Shown here: piece by piece, positions 27,762 through 36,355 of the stretch
Layout of the letters: the number at the start of each line of letters is the position of its first letter
Numbering within the stretch: position 1 is the first letter of the stretch
Assembly (NCBI GenBank): GCA_965198995.1
Contig: CBDAQG010000002.1
Coordinates: 496,001 to 560,000 of the forward strand
Origin: CAXMMR01 sp965198995
GTDB lineage: Bacteria; Pseudomonadota; Alphaproteobacteria; Acetobacterales; Acetobacteraceae
Length of the DNA stretch: 64,000 nt
Reading direction: 5' to 3'
Position numbers and translations under genes: made by a program
The notes under the pieces: generated by a model
What the model was told of the DNA's origin: nothing
The model's input: the letters and a program-made list of their open reading frames with translations, nothing else
The model's database searches: none

Positions 27762-29106
27762 TGGGCAGGCGACCGCCGACGAGAAGCAGCAGGCATGCCA
27801 ACCCGACGCCGGCTGGCACGGCAAGCCAGCGGCTTGGATGCAGCTTGCGCACGGCAGCCTGGCTGCTTGGACCAAGCACCGCGACGGCGCAGGCGATGGC
27901 GACAATGGCGCGGTTATCCAGGTGATAACGACCTTGGCCTGCCAGACCCGCCATTGAACACAGGATCGACCAGGCCTGGGCGAAGCTGACGGCGCGGAAC
28001 AGCACCCAGCCGCACAGCACGAACAGCATCGTCAATACCCAGCCAAGCAACCTGGGCATCGGTAGACTGGCGCGGTGCCAGGCGCTGTTGACCGCCAATG
28101 CGAGGCCGTGCAGGCCGCCCCAGACGACAAAGCTCCATGCTGCGCCGTGCCACAGCCCACCCAGCAGCATGGTCAGGACGACATTCACGCTTTGGCGGAC
28201 TGGCGCCACACGGTTGCCGCCGAGCGGGATGTAGACGTAGTCGCGCAGGAAGCGTGACAGCGTGATGTGCCATCGGCGCCAGAAATCACGGATCGACAGG
28301 GCGCGATACGGAGCGTTGAAGTTGACGGGTAGGCGCAGGCCGAACATCAGCGCAAGCCCGATCGCCATGTCCGAGTAGCCGGAGAAGTCGTAGTAGATCT
28401 GCAGCGTGTAGCAGAGCGCCGCACTCCAAGCCTCGGCAAGGTTCAGCGGCGCGACGGCGGCCTTGGCAAACAACGGATCCACGCTAAGGGCGAAGGTGTC
28501 GGCAAGACAGGCTTTCTTGGCCAGGCCGATGATGAACAGCACGGAGCCGCGTGACAGGTTTTCCCACATGGCCGGTCCGCGCGGGTCGATCGCGAATTGC
28601 GGGATGATCTCGTCATGCCGCACCAGCGGACCTGCGATCAACTGGGGAAAGAAGCTCACGAACTCGGCGAAGTCGAGCAGGCCGTAGATCGGGCGGGCGC
28701 CGCGAGACAGGTCCATGAGGTAGGAGATCTTCTGAAAGGTGAAGAAGCTGATGCCAATTGGCAGCACCAGCGACCAGCGCACGGGCGTCAGCCCCAGTAG
28801 CGAGCCGGCGCTGTCGGCGAAAAAGTTCAGGTATTTGAATGAGCCAAGCGCCAGCAGGTTGAGCGCCACGCCGACATGCAGCAACCGTCGCCACTGTAAG
28901 CGTGCATAGGCCTGGACGATGAGCCAGTTCGCCAATGTCAGTCCGACGAGCAGAGGGACAAAGCGCCAGTTCCACAGACCATAGAACAGCATCGACGCGG
29001 TGATAATGACCAGCTGGCGAGCGCGGCGGTCGTGGGCGGCCAGGTAGAAGACGACAAGCGTCAGCGGAAGAAAGACGAGAATGAAGCTCTGCGAGCTGAA
29101 CAGCAT
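27736..29106 (-). CDS. MBOAT-family O-acyltransferase (AlgI/DltB-like)
   Basis: A 456-residue multi-pass membrane protein starting MLFSSQSFILVFLPLTLVVFYL, the usual AlgI-type opening. It contains FWRRWHITLSRFLRDYVYIPLGG and GGLWHGAAWSFVVWGGLHG, which carries the conserved MBOAT histidine. AlgI-type proteins pass acetyl groups across the inner membrane for polysaccharide O-acetylation. No alginate or cellulose biosynthesis genes are close, so the acceptor polymer is unknown. The gene is followed, with 26-base overlap, by its probable periplasmic partner. Confidence 0.93.
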   Translation of the reverse strand: MLFSSQSFILVFLPLTLVVFYLAAHDRRARQLVIITASMLFYGLWNWRFVPLLVGLTLANWLIVQAYARLQWRRLLHVGVALNLLALGSFKYLNFFADSAGSLLGLTPVRWSLVLPIGISFFTFQKISYLMDLSRGARPIYGLLDFAEFVSFFPQLIAGPLVRHDEIIPQFAIDPRGPAMWENLSRGSVLFIIGLAKKACLADTFALSVDPLFAKAAVAPLNLAEAWSAALCYTLQIYYDFSGYSDMAIGLALMFGLRLPVNFNAPYRALSIRDFWRRWHITLSRFLRDYVYIPLGGNRVAPVRQSVNVVLTMLLGGLWHGAAWSFVVWGGLHGLALAVNSAWHRASLPMPRLLGWVLTMLFVLCGWVLFRAVSFAQAWSILCSMAGLAGQGRYHLDNRAIVAIACAVAVLGPSSQAAVRKLHPSRWLAVPAGVGLACLLLLVGGRLPNAFIYFRF

Positions 29107-29153
29107 GTCGGGTTCAGGACGTCGTCAGCGGCAACGCCACGCGCCCGCAAGGC

Positions 29154-29894
29154 TCACGCGGCACGGATAAACAGCCCGGCGGTCAGCGCGATACCAATCA
29201 CGACCACGGCGATCCGCAAGGTCTTCTCGGCAATTCGGATGACGAGCCAGGCGCCGAACTGGCCGCCGGTGATGGCGCCGAGGCCCAGCGCCAGTGCGGC
29301 AAGCCAGCGCACGTCCGGCGAGAACAGGAAGATCAGCACCGCCGAGGCGTTCATGACCCCAGCCAGCACGTTCTTGGTTGCCGCGGCGTTGCGCACCGGC
29401 AAACCGGCCAGGCTCAACGCGGCCAGCATCAGGAACCCGATGCCTCCTCCGAAATAGCCACCATAGATCGCGATCATGAATTGCACGAGCGACGTTGGGG
29501 TCCGACCGAGATGGGCCGTCGCTTGGATCGGGCGCTTGCGAAAGGTGCCGAGCGCGAACATCGACGTTGCAAACAGCACCAGCCATGGCACGAGCCGGGC
29601 GAAGATCGTCGCCGGCGTTGCGAGCAACAGCCAGGCGCCGAGGCTGCCGCCCAGCAGGCTGATCAGGATGAAGCCGAGAAAAGGCACGTTGCTAGTGCCG
29701 GCGACATAGCGCCGGCCGGCAAAGCCGGTCGCGAGCTGGCCTGGAAACAATGCGATCGTCGAGGTGATGTTGGCCGCCCGGGCGTCGAGTCCGAACAGAA
29801 GGAGCGCTGGAAAGGTGATGAAGGAGCCACCCCCGGCAACAGCGTTTTGGGTTCCAGCGGCAAAGCCGGCAAGCAGCAGCAGGAACAACAGCAT
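29154..29894 (-). CDS. TauE/SafE-family sulfite or anion exporter
   Basis: A 246-residue membrane protein with about eight hydrophobic segments. AGTQNAVAGGGSFITFPALLLFGLDARAANITST near the N-terminus is the TSUP/TauE signature. A second, related half has IYGGYFGGGIGFLMLAALSLAGL. The family exports sulfite, sulfonates or other organic anions. The substrate here cannot be told. The ATG is at the end of a minus-strand group and diverges from the TPR glycosyltransferase gene. Confidence 0.87.
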   Translation of the reverse strand: MLLFLLLLAGFAAGTQNAVAGGGSFITFPALLLFGLDARAANITSTIALFPGQLATGFAGRRYVAGTSNVPFLGFILISLLGGSLGAWLLLATPATIFARLVPWLVLFATSMFALGTFRKRPIQATAHLGRTPTSLVQFMIAIYGGYFGGGIGFLMLAALSLAGLPVRNAAATKNVLAGVMNASAVLIFLFSPDVRWLAALALGLGAITGGQFGAWLVIRIAEKTLRIAVVVIGIALTAGLFIRAA

Positions 29895-29979
29895 GCCGCA
29901 TCATGCAGTAAAGGCTTACGGGTGACACCACCACGCTGCGGCCGTTAAGGTTGTGTATCCAGGCGGAGGTTCGTGCGCG

Positions 29980-31359
29980 GTGGGAGATTTGGCGCAGGCT
30001 GAAGTGCCGGAGCAAGCGCTCGCGCGTGCTCTGCTGGCGGCGCAATCCAAACGACCGCATGAGGCGATCGGCATCTGTCGCGACGTGCTGGCTCAGGCGC
30101 CGCACACCGCCGGTGCGTTCGGGCTGCTGGGCGGGCTGCTCGGCAGAATGGGACAGATCGCCGAGGCGATCGACTGTTTGCAGCAGGCCTTGAGCCGGCA
30201 GCCCGGTGTTGCGAGCTGGCACGGCAATCTCAGCGCCCTGTTCCGCAATGAGGGTCGCCTCGAAGAGTCGCTTGCGGCCGCCGATCAGGCAGCTCGACTG
30301 CAACCAGAAGCGGCCAGCCATCATCTTGAAACCGGCCTGACATGCCTTGCCATGGGGCGGCACGAGGCGGCGGCTGATGCCTTTCTTGCCGCGATCCGAT
30401 GGGAGGAAGACAACGCCAATGCGCACATGGCGCTTGGCGAACTGCTGCTGGCGCTTGGGGAGTATCGTCCGGGATGGGTGGAATATGAGTGGCGCAACCG
30501 TCTTGAGCAGGCGCGCGGCACCCTGCCGAGCATGCCGGCGCCGCGCTGGAACGGCATGGCGATGCCAAACAAGCGCCTGTTCCTGGTCGCCGACCAGGGG
30601 TTTGGCGACATGATCCAGTTCGCCCGCTATATCCCGCGCGTCGCGGCGCTCTGCGGCGAGGTCATCACCGGGTGGGGGCCGGAGGTGGTTGCGTTGCTGG
30701 GGCCTATGCCGGGGATCACCGCCGCCTATGCGAGTTGGCCGGAGATCTCAACGCACGACGCCTACTGCCTGCTGTCCAGCCTGCCCGGCCTGTTCGGCAC
30801 GGATGCCGACAGCATTCCGTGGCCGGGCCCCTACATTCCGCTGGCGAGAGACAAGGCCAACCGCTGGACGCAGGAACTTGACAGGCGGTGCAGTCCCGGC
30901 ACCATGCGTGTCGCGCTCGCCTGGTCAGGGCGGCCCACGCATCCCAACAATGCGCGTCGCTCACTGCGCCTGGAGCAGCTCTCGCCAATTGCCGAGGTCG
31001 AGGGCGTGACCCTGGTGTCGGTGCAGAAGCCGCTGCCGGACAACGACCGCAGCTTTGCTCAGACGCTGCCGCACTTCGTGGATCTGTCCGGGGAGCTGCA
31101 AAGCTTTGCCGACACCGCGGCGGTGCTGATGTCGGTCGACCTGCTGATCAGTGTGGACAGCGCTGTCGTCCACTTGGCCGGAGCGCTGGGTCGGCCGTGC
31201 TGGGTGCTGGTTCCTACGCCATCGGACTGGCGCTGGCTGCTCAATCGAACGGACAGCGTTTGGTATCCGAGCCTGCGCCTGTTTCGCCAACAGCGCTTCG
31301 GCGACTGGCAGCCCGTGATCCAGGAGGTGGCAGCGGCGGTTCGCTTGCGACGGAGTTGA
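29980..31359 (+). CDS. TPR protein with C-terminal family-9-like glycosyltransferase domain
   Basis: A 459-residue protein. The first 190 residues hold about four tetratricopeptide units (AIDCLQQALSRQPG, SLAAADQAARLQPEA, AADAFLAAIRWEEDN). The second half resembles a heptosyltransferase/GT9-type domain, with FLVADQGFGDMIQFARY and VDLLISVDSAVVHLAGALGRPCWVL. Such fusions are common in Rhodospirillales and thought to glycosylate surface polymers or flagellin-like proteins, but targets are unknown. I chose GTG at 29980 with GGAGG ten bases upstream; another GTG nine codons earlier remains possible. Confidence 0.82.
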   Translation: MGDLAQAEVPEQALARALLAAQSKRPHEAIGICRDVLAQAPHTAGAFGLLGGLLGRMGQIAEAIDCLQQALSRQPGVASWHGNLSALFRNEGRLEESLAAADQAARLQPEAASHHLETGLTCLAMGRHEAAADAFLAAIRWEEDNANAHMALGELLLALGEYRPGWVEYEWRNRLEQARGTLPSMPAPRWNGMAMPNKRLFLVADQGFGDMIQFARYIPRVAALCGEVITGWGPEVVALLGPMPGITAAYASWPEISTHDAYCLLSSLPGLFGTDADSIPWPGPYIPLARDKANRWTQELDRRCSPGTMRVALAWSGRPTHPNNARRSLRLEQLSPIAEVEGVTLVSVQKPLPDNDRSFAQTLPHFVDLSGELQSFADTAAVLMSVDLLISVDSAVVHLAGALGRPCWVLVPTPSDWRWLLNRTDSVWYPSLRLFRQQRFGDWQPVIQEVAAAVRLRRS

Positions 31360-31404
31360 CGGATCCCGTCGCAGACAGCGAGTTCGTTGAAGGCCCTAAA
31401 CCCA

Positions 31405-31553
31405 CCAAAGCCAAGGCTTTGAAAACATTCTGCTCAAGGGACTGTGGCTCAGGCCGTCTGATAGAGAGCGGCGCAGGCGCTGTGGAGACACCGATCCTTG
31501 ATGGTGTGGTCTGGGGCCTCAAGACCCCAGCGGGTCAAGGGCAGAGCCCTCGC
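31405..31553. repeat. bipartite double-hairpin repeat, copy 4
   Basis: The first hairpin of module one is degraded, but CCAAAGCCAAGGCTTTG (31405-31421) remains after a CCCA linker. About 90 bases on come CTGGGGCCTCAAGACCCCAG (31511-31530) and AGGGCAGAGCCCT (31538-31550). The spacer includes an ACTGTGGCTCAGG stretch similar to ATTGTGGCTTAAGG in copy 3. It lies between the convergent TPR-glycosyltransferase and dnaQ genes, touching the dnaQ stop codon. No gene is seen in the gap. Confidence 0.78.
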
Positions 31554-32231
31554 CTAGGCGGCGACCCAGATCGGCTCCTTCAAACGGCTGACGAGGCGCG
31601 TGTGGGCCGCCAACTCGTCCTCGGTGGGCGTGATGATGCGCGGCGTTCGCGGCCCATGCAGCACGTAATGAACGCTGGCCAGCGTCGCTGACGGCACAGC
31701 GAGCGACAGGCCACGCTGGCGTCCGCCGGTCAGCTCAAGATAGACCTCAGCCAGCAGGCGGCAATCTAGCAGCGCATTATGCGTTGTGCGTGCGGAGAGG
31801 TCGACTCCGAAGCGGCGGCAGAGTGCGTCAAGGCTGTTCGGCATGCCTGGAAACCGGCTCTTGGCCAGCACGAGCGTGCAGATCATACGGCTGCTCGCGA
31901 GCCGCGGCAGGCTGAGTCGGCCCAGCTCCATGTCGAGGAAGCCGAAATCGAACGGGGCATTATGAGCGATCAGCGGCGCCTCGCCGACGAAGCCGAGCAA
32001 CTCGTCGGCGATGTCGATGAAGCGCGGCTTGCCGATCAGGTCTCCGCGGGTGAAACCGTGCACACGCGAGGCCTCCTCCGGTATGTCCCGCTCTGGATCG
32101 ATGAGGCGGTGGAACTGGCGACCGGTCGGCAGGTCGTGCTCAAGCTCGAGCGCCGCAATTTCAATGATCCGGTCGCCGTTCAGCGGGTCAAGCCCGGTGG
32201 TCTCGGTGTCGAAGAGGATGGAGCGGGTCAT
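31554..32231 (-). CDS. dnaQ: DNA polymerase III epsilon subunit (3'-5' proofreading exonuclease)
   Basis: A 225-residue DEDDh exonuclease. Exo I reads FDTETTG (7-13), Exo II HNAPFDFGFLD, and Exo III THNALLDCRLLAEVY with the catalytic His and Asp. The length and C-terminal tail fit the replicative epsilon subunit, which proofreads alongside DnaE. The ATG overlaps the coaE stop as ATGA, so aroE-coaE-dnaQ form one operon, a common alphaproteobacterial arrangement. Confidence 0.95.
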   Translation of the reverse strand: MTRSILFDTETTGLDPLNGDRIIEIAALELEHDLPTGRQFHRLIDPERDIPEEASRVHGFTRGDLIGKPRFIDIADELLGFVGEAPLIAHNAPFDFGFLDMELGRLSLPRLASSRMICTLVLAKSRFPGMPNSLDALCRRFGVDLSARTTHNALLDCRLLAEVYLELTGGRQRGLSLAVPSATLASVHYVLHGPRTPRIITPTEDELAAHTRLVSRLKEPIWVAA

Positions 32232-32818
32232 GCGGCGAGGCTCCTGCGAATCAGGCGTCGGACGGCGGCGTTGGCGTGGGCGCGGGAGAGCCCGGTGTGG
32301 ATGACGACGTCGGCAAGACGACGTTTCTTGGCATCAGGCATTTGCCGGCTGATCAGGGCGTCGATCTGTGCGTCGGACAAGGCGCGACGGGCGCGGACCC
32401 GATGGCGTTGGACGTCGGGTGGCGCGGACACCACGATGACGAGGTCGATCCGGGATTGGCCGCCGCCCTCCAGCAGCAGCGGAATATCGAGTAGGGCAAG
32501 GCGGGCGCGGCGGGCGTGAGCGCGGGAGAGAAAACGTTGCTGCTGCTCGCGCACCAATGGATGCATGATCTGCTCGAGTCGCCGCAGCGCCGCGTCATCA
32601 CCGATTACTTGGCGACGCAGCATGGCGCGGTCCAGCCTGCCGGCAACGACGCAGCCGGGGAAGGCTGCGGCAAGTGCGGGGATGGCACGGCCGTGCACCG
32701 ATTGCAGGTCGTGCACAACTTGGTCAGCGTCAAACACCGGGACTTTAGCTTGGCGGAACACGTTGGCGGCGGTGGACTTGCCCATGCCGATGCTGCCGGT
32801 GAGGCCGAAGATCTTCAA
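32228..32818 (-). CDS. coaE: dephospho-CoA kinase
   Basis: A 196-residue P-loop kinase with GSIGMGKST at residues 8-16, VFDADQVVHDL, and the LLLEGG plus DLVIVVSAPPDVQRHRV segments. It phosphorylates the ribose 3'-OH of dephospho-CoA in the last step of CoA synthesis. The start is TTG, overlapping the aroE stop as TTGA. The length is normal for bacterial CoaE. Confidence 0.95.
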   Translation of the reverse strand: MKIFGLTGSIGMGKSTAANVFRQAKVPVFDADQVVHDLQSVHGRAIPALAAAFPGCVVAGRLDRAMLRRQVIGDDAALRRLEQIMHPLVREQQQRFLSRAHARRARLALLDIPLLLEGGGQSRIDLVIVVSAPPDVQRHRVRARRALSDAQIDALISRQMPDAKKRRLADVVIHTGLSRAHANAAVRRLIRRSLAA

Positions 32819-33654
32819 AGCGCGTGCGGGATGTCGCTTGCGGTCGCTGCCGCGAGCGCATCATCGACGACCGGATCAATGCCGAACCATGCCAGGAAAC
32901 CTGGTCTTGCCTGATGCAGCAGCATGCCCAGGCCGCCGACACTGCGCAGACCGTGTTCGACCGCCTGTTTCAGAAGCAGTGTCTGGCGGGGCGTATAGAT
33001 GATGTCAGCAACCACGAGGCTGGACGGAGCCTTGCTCAGCTCGATCGGCGAGGCAAAGGGGTCCTGCAGGCCGACGCTGGTCGTGTTGACAAGCAGGTCG
33101 ACCTCACGCAATGCGGCGCTCCGTCCCTCCCATGGGATGGCGGAAAGCTGCGGCAAATCGGCGCAGAGCCGCTCTGAGCGACCAGCGTCGCGATTGCTGA
33201 TGGTGACGGTGCAGCCGTGATCGAGCAGGCTGGCGGCGATGGCCCGCGCTGCTCCTCCGGCGCCAAGCAAGAGCACGCGGCCGCCGAGCTGAACGTTGTG
33301 GGCGTGGAGATTGGCGACAAAGCCTGCGCCGTCGGTATTGCTGCCGATGGCCTGATGTTTCTCGAAGACGACCGTGTTGACCGCGCCGCTGCGCTCTGCC
33401 GAGCGGTCGCGACGATCGACGAGGCGAAATGCCTCCTCCTTATGCGGCAGCGTGACATTGAGCCCGACGAACCCGGCTGCGCCGAGGCCGGTAAGGGCGG
33501 CGGCAAAGGAACCTGGCGCGACTCGCAATGGCACGTAGAGAGCGTCAATGCCGTAGCGTGCCAGCCAATGATTGTGCAGCTGCGGTGAGCGCGAATGGTC
33601 GACCGGATCACCGACGACGCCGGCGAGCTTGGTGCGGCCTGTGAGCTGATTCAT
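32815..33654 (-). CDS. aroE: shikimate dehydrogenase (NADP+)
   Basis: A 279-residue AroE. The shikimate pocket is visible as DHSRSPQLHNHW and NVTLPHKEEAF (catalytic Lys). The NADP loop is LLGAGGAARAIAASLL, and SNRDAGRSERL would contact the cofactor phosphate. Family alignment favours the ATG giving MNQLTGRTKLAGVVGDP. Another ATG five codons upstream is possible. Neither has a good ribosome-binding site. A CATATG places a possible start of the divergent flavoprotein back-to-back with this one. First gene of aroE-coaE-dnaQ. Confidence 0.94.
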   Translation of the reverse strand: MNQLTGRTKLAGVVGDPVDHSRSPQLHNHWLARYGIDALYVPLRVAPGSFAAALTGLGAAGFVGLNVTLPHKEEAFRLVDRRDRSAERSGAVNTVVFEKHQAIGSNTDGAGFVANLHAHNVQLGGRVLLLGAGGAARAIAASLLDHGCTVTISNRDAGRSERLCADLPQLSAIPWEGRSAALREVDLLVNTTSVGLQDPFASPIELSKAPSSLVVADIIYTPRQTLLLKQAVEHGLRSVGGLGMLLHQARPGFLAWFGIDPVVDDALAAATASDIPHAL

Positions 33655-33726
33655 ATGACGAAAGAGCATGTCGTCGACGTTACGGGCAAGTTAAGGATGC
33701 CGCCTGATCGGGTGGGGGAGATCGCG

Positions 33727-34968
33727 TTGCAGGATCTTGCATCCTGGGCTTCGGCTGATCACGACGCTGTCATCATCGGCGCCGGACCTGCCGGCCTTAT
33801 GGCGGCTGAGCGCTTGGTTGGGGCGGGACTCAGCGTCACCATTGTTGAGCAGATGCCCACACCGGCCCGCAAGATGCTGCTCGCCGGGCGGGGCGGCCTC
33901 AACATCACGTCTGCGGAGCCGCTGCAGACCATGCTCAGCCGCTACGGGGCAGCCTCCGATCGGCTGCGCCCAGCGTTGACCGCGTTTTCGCCTGACGCCC
34001 TTCGGCAATGGTGTGCGGAACTTGGTGAGCCTTGCTTTGTCGGATCCTCCGGGCGGGTGTTTCCCGCGTCTTTCAAGGCGACACGTCTCCTGCGCGCCTG
34101 GCTGAGCCGTCTCGATGCGTCGGGAGTGACGCTGCGCACCCGCTGTCGTTGGCTTGGCTGGGCCGGTGAAGCGCTGCGGATTGAGACGCCTTCCGGCGAG
34201 GTGTTGCTGCGACCGCGCGTCGTCGTGCTCGCGGTCGGTGGCGGCAGCTGGCCACGTCTTGGTTCGGACGGGCGATGGACCGCGGCCGTGAGCGCGGCCG
34301 GCATTGCGGTCCGTCCGCTCAGGCCGGCGAATTGCGGCCTGCGCATCACTTGGTCAGCGTTTTTTCATGATCGTTTTGCCGGGATGCCGCTCAAACGCGT
34401 CGCGATCACGCATCAGGAGCAAACCGCGCGCGGCGAGGCGATGATCGATCGAGATGGGTTGGAGGGTGGCGCGGTTTACGCGCTCTCCGCGTCTATCCGC
34501 GACGAGTGTGCACGCGCTGGAGCCACGCGGATTACGATCGATTTACGGCCTGACATCTGCCTTACATCGCTCACTTCGATGCTGACCGCCTGCGGCAGCT
34601 CGACCAGTCTCGCTAACCGCCTGCGTCGAGCCGGCCTGTCGCCGGCAGCCGCTGGCTTGCTGCGCGAGCAGGGAGACGTGCCAGCGGCACCGGCTGCACT
34701 GGCGAACAGGATCAAGGGTGCAACGTGCAGCGTTATCGGCGTGCAGAGCTTACCACGCGCAATTTCCTCGGCCGGAGGTATTGCGTTTGAGGAGCTAGAC
34801 GAGGACCTGATGGTGCGTCGCCGCCCCGGCGTCTTCGTCGCGGGAGAGATGCTCGACTGGGAGGCGGCAACCGGAGGCTACCTATTGCAGGCCTGCCTAA
34901 GCACCGGCTACTACGCCGCCGGCTCGGCACTTGCCTGGCTCTCTGCCGGCGTAAATCGACGGCGCTGA
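33727..34968 (+). CDS. HI0933/BaiN-like flavoprotein (TIGR03862-type)
   Basis: An FAD-dependent oxidoreductase of about 413 residues. The dinucleotide motif VIIGAGPAGLMAAERLVGAGLSVTIVEQ begins about 12 residues in. MLLAGRGGLNIT follows, and the C-terminal FVAGEMLDWEAATGGYLLQACLSTG is characteristic of HI0933-like proteins. The function is unknown; the family is grouped with aminoacetone-oxidase- and BaiN-like proteins. I favour the TTG at 33727, which has GGGGGAG six bases upstream and gives a normal N-terminus. An ATG at 33655 would add 24 residues and start directly against aroE. Confidence 0.85.
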   Translation: MQDLASWASADHDAVIIGAGPAGLMAAERLVGAGLSVTIVEQMPTPARKMLLAGRGGLNITSAEPLQTMLSRYGAASDRLRPALTAFSPDALRQWCAELGEPCFVGSSGRVFPASFKATRLLRAWLSRLDASGVTLRTRCRWLGWAGEALRIETPSGEVLLRPRVVVLAVGGGSWPRLGSDGRWTAAVSAAGIAVRPLRPANCGLRITWSAFFHDRFAGMPLKRVAITHQEQTARGEAMIDRDGLEGGAVYALSASIRDECARAGATRITIDLRPDICLTSLTSMLTACGSSTSLANRLRRAGLSPAAAGLLREQGDVPAAPAALANRIKGATCSVIGVQSLPRAISSAGGIAFEELDEDLMVRRRPGVFVAGEMLDWEAATGGYLLQACLSTGYYAAGSALAWLSAGVNRRR

Positions 34969-35017
34969 TCATTCAGGCACGCCAGCCTGTTAGAGGCTGT
35001 TGCGAACTCTAAGGAGG

Positions 35018-35222
35018 GCGAGGGCTCTGCCCTCGACCCGCTGGGCCTGAGGCCCCAGACCCCCATCTGTTAAGGATTTTCGTTCGACGGGCTCTTTGTT
35101 AGCTCGCAACAGAGAACGAGGCTTCGGTGGTCGTTGTCGGAGCACCAGTGGCGCAACCGCGCGTGAGTGTTTCCAGAGCTTAGGCTTTGGTGGGGTGGAG
35201 AGCCCCTCGCGTTTCCTTCAAT
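35018..35222. repeat. bipartite double-hairpin repeat, copy 5 (inverted orientation)
   Basis: Here the modules run in reverse. GAGGGCTCTGCCCTC (35020-35034) and CTGGGCCTGAGGCCCCAG (35041-35058) come first. After about 115 bases follow CCAGAGCTTAGGCTTTGG (35173-35190) and a weak GGGGTGGAGAGCCCC hairpin. The copy sits between the convergent flavoprotein and helix-hairpin-helix genes. The 274-base gap otherwise shows nothing. Confidence 0.78.
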
Positions 35223-35242
35223 CAGAGCCTGGAAACGGATGC

Positions 35243-35608
35243 TTAGGTCGTGAGCCGCGACTTCAGCTTATCGAATAATTTCTGCGACAAGACCTTTTTG
35301 GTGACGAGCTCGTCGATGCTCTTATACGGCCGCCCTGCAACGATCTTGGCAGTGCGTACCTTGCCGATCTGCGGCAGGGAACCAAGCTCTGTGGCCGTGC
35401 CGGTGTTAACGTTGACAACGCTGGTCGAGTCCGCCTTGGTCGACTTGGCCGTTGCCGTTGCCGTTGCCGTTGACGTGGTGTGGGCGCTCGTCATTGCCGG
35501 CTTAGTAGCTGACCCTGCTGCTCCAGTGGTCGTTTGCGCTGTGGCGTTCAACCCCGGGAGCAACAGGCAGGCGGCCAGGAGCGCCGAGGTGATGCTGGGT
35601 AATTGCAC
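35243..35608 (-). CDS. secreted helix-hairpin-helix (ComEA-like) protein
   Basis: A 121-residue protein. A signal peptide (LPSITSALLAACLLLPGLNATAQ) is followed by a Thr/Ala/Ser-rich linker, part of it encoded by four GCCGTT hexamers at 35448-35471. A C-terminal domain (VVNVNTGTATELGSLPQIGKVRTAKIVAGRPYKSIDELV) has the double helix-hairpin-helix pattern of ComEA. ComEA binds incoming DNA in the periplasm during natural transformation, but similar small proteins occur in non-competent bacteria. I chose GTG at 35608 because GGAGG lies eight bases upstream. Confidence 0.85.
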   Translation of the reverse strand: MQLPSITSALLAACLLLPGLNATAQTTTGAAGSATKPAMTSAHTTSTATATATAKSTKADSTSVVNVNTGTATELGSLPQIGKVRTAKIVAGRPYKSIDELVTKKVLSQKLFDKLKSRLTT

Positions 35609-35722
35609 GAATAATCCTCCGCCAGTTCGCATCGGCTTGGGGCAAGCCGACTCGGGTGAGCACCGCATCATCAATGCGGCAACGCAATAGGGTCAAGCGA
35701 TGTGGCGGGCGTGACTGGACGG

Positions 35723-35884
35723 ATGCAGCGCAAGAGCGACCTGCCGAGCAAGCTGTGTCCGGTGTGCCACCGGCCATTCACCTGGCGACGCAAGTGGGCG
35801 AAGAACTGGAACGAGGTGCGTTACTGTTCTGAGGCCTGTCGAAGGATTGGAACGGGGCGGAAGCGGCAGCAGGATCCAGCCTGA
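35723..35884 (+). CDS. DUF2256 small zinc-ribbon-like protein
   Basis: A 53-residue basic protein with CPVCHRPF and YCSEACRR, two Cys pairs that would form a zinc site, around a conserved WRRKWAKNWNEVRYCS core. This matches DUF2256, often found near photolyase or cryptochrome genes; none is visible here. The function is unknown. The ATG at 35723 gives the family's usual N-terminus (M-x-R-K-S-D-L-P). GTG codons at 35702 and 35711 are alternatives. It converges on the DUF1489 gene seven bases downstream. Confidence 0.82.
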   Translation: MQRKSDLPSKLCPVCHRPFTWRRKWAKNWNEVRYCSEACRRIGTGRKRQQDPA

Positions 35885-35891
35885 TCGATGG

Positions 35892-36308
35892 CTAGATCAA
35901 GCAGAGTGTGCGGAGCTGCAATCTCAGACTGTCCGAGGCGCTGACCGAATCCGGTATGCCGTCCACGAGGTCATCCGGTGCAGCGGCAGGCTCGAGGTAA
36001 CGCCAGCCTTGAAAGGCCTTGAGCGGGCGCGGGTCGACGAGGATCAGCGTGGGATCCAACCTCAAGTCCGTGCAGGCGCGACCATCGTCATGCATTGCGG
36101 CGACGATGTCGACGACCTGTTGGCGGACCAGGATGAAGCCGCCGATGACCCAGTAGATCGAGCCGCCATCGATGATTTCGCTGGCTCGTCGGGGAGAGCT
36201 GCGGGTGCGATGGCGTAGGGGTGGGAGACGCCTGGCATGTTCGGACTGCCATTGCCGGAGGTGAGCCACGTCCGGCGTGCCGACCGAAAGCTTGACGAGG
36301 TGAAGCAT
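35892..36308 (-). CDS. DUF1489 family protein
   Basis: A 138-residue protein beginning MLHLVKLSVG, with PLRHRTRSSPRRASEIIDGGSIYWVIGG in the middle and AFQGWRYLEPAAAP ... LRLQLRTLCLI at the end. These are the conserved blocks of DUF1489, an alphaproteobacterial family of unknown function. I used the internal ATG matching the family N-terminus; upstream codons in the same frame look non-coding. It follows the dipeptidase gene by 47 bases on the same strand. Confidence 0.88.
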   Translation of the reverse strand: MLHLVKLSVGTPDVAHLRQWQSEHARRLPPLRHRTRSSPRRASEIIDGGSIYWVIGGFILVRQQVVDIVAAMHDDGRACTDLRLDPTLILVDPRPLKAFQGWRYLEPAAAPDDLVDGIPDSVSASDSLRLQLRTLCLI

Positions 36309-36355
36309 TCCACGTTCCGGACGGTGATGGCTGGCAGGCAGAAGACAACATTGTA

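Noticed and set aside
34980..35242. Possible insertion sequence or miniature transposon end
   Set aside because: No transposase frame, terminal inverted repeats or target duplication can be seen. It fits better as one inverted copy of the hairpin repeat family.
35448..35471. GCCGTT hexamer repeat considered as a phase-variation switch
   Set aside because: The unit is six bases, so changes in copy number keep the reading frame. It only alters the length of a Thr/Ala linker.
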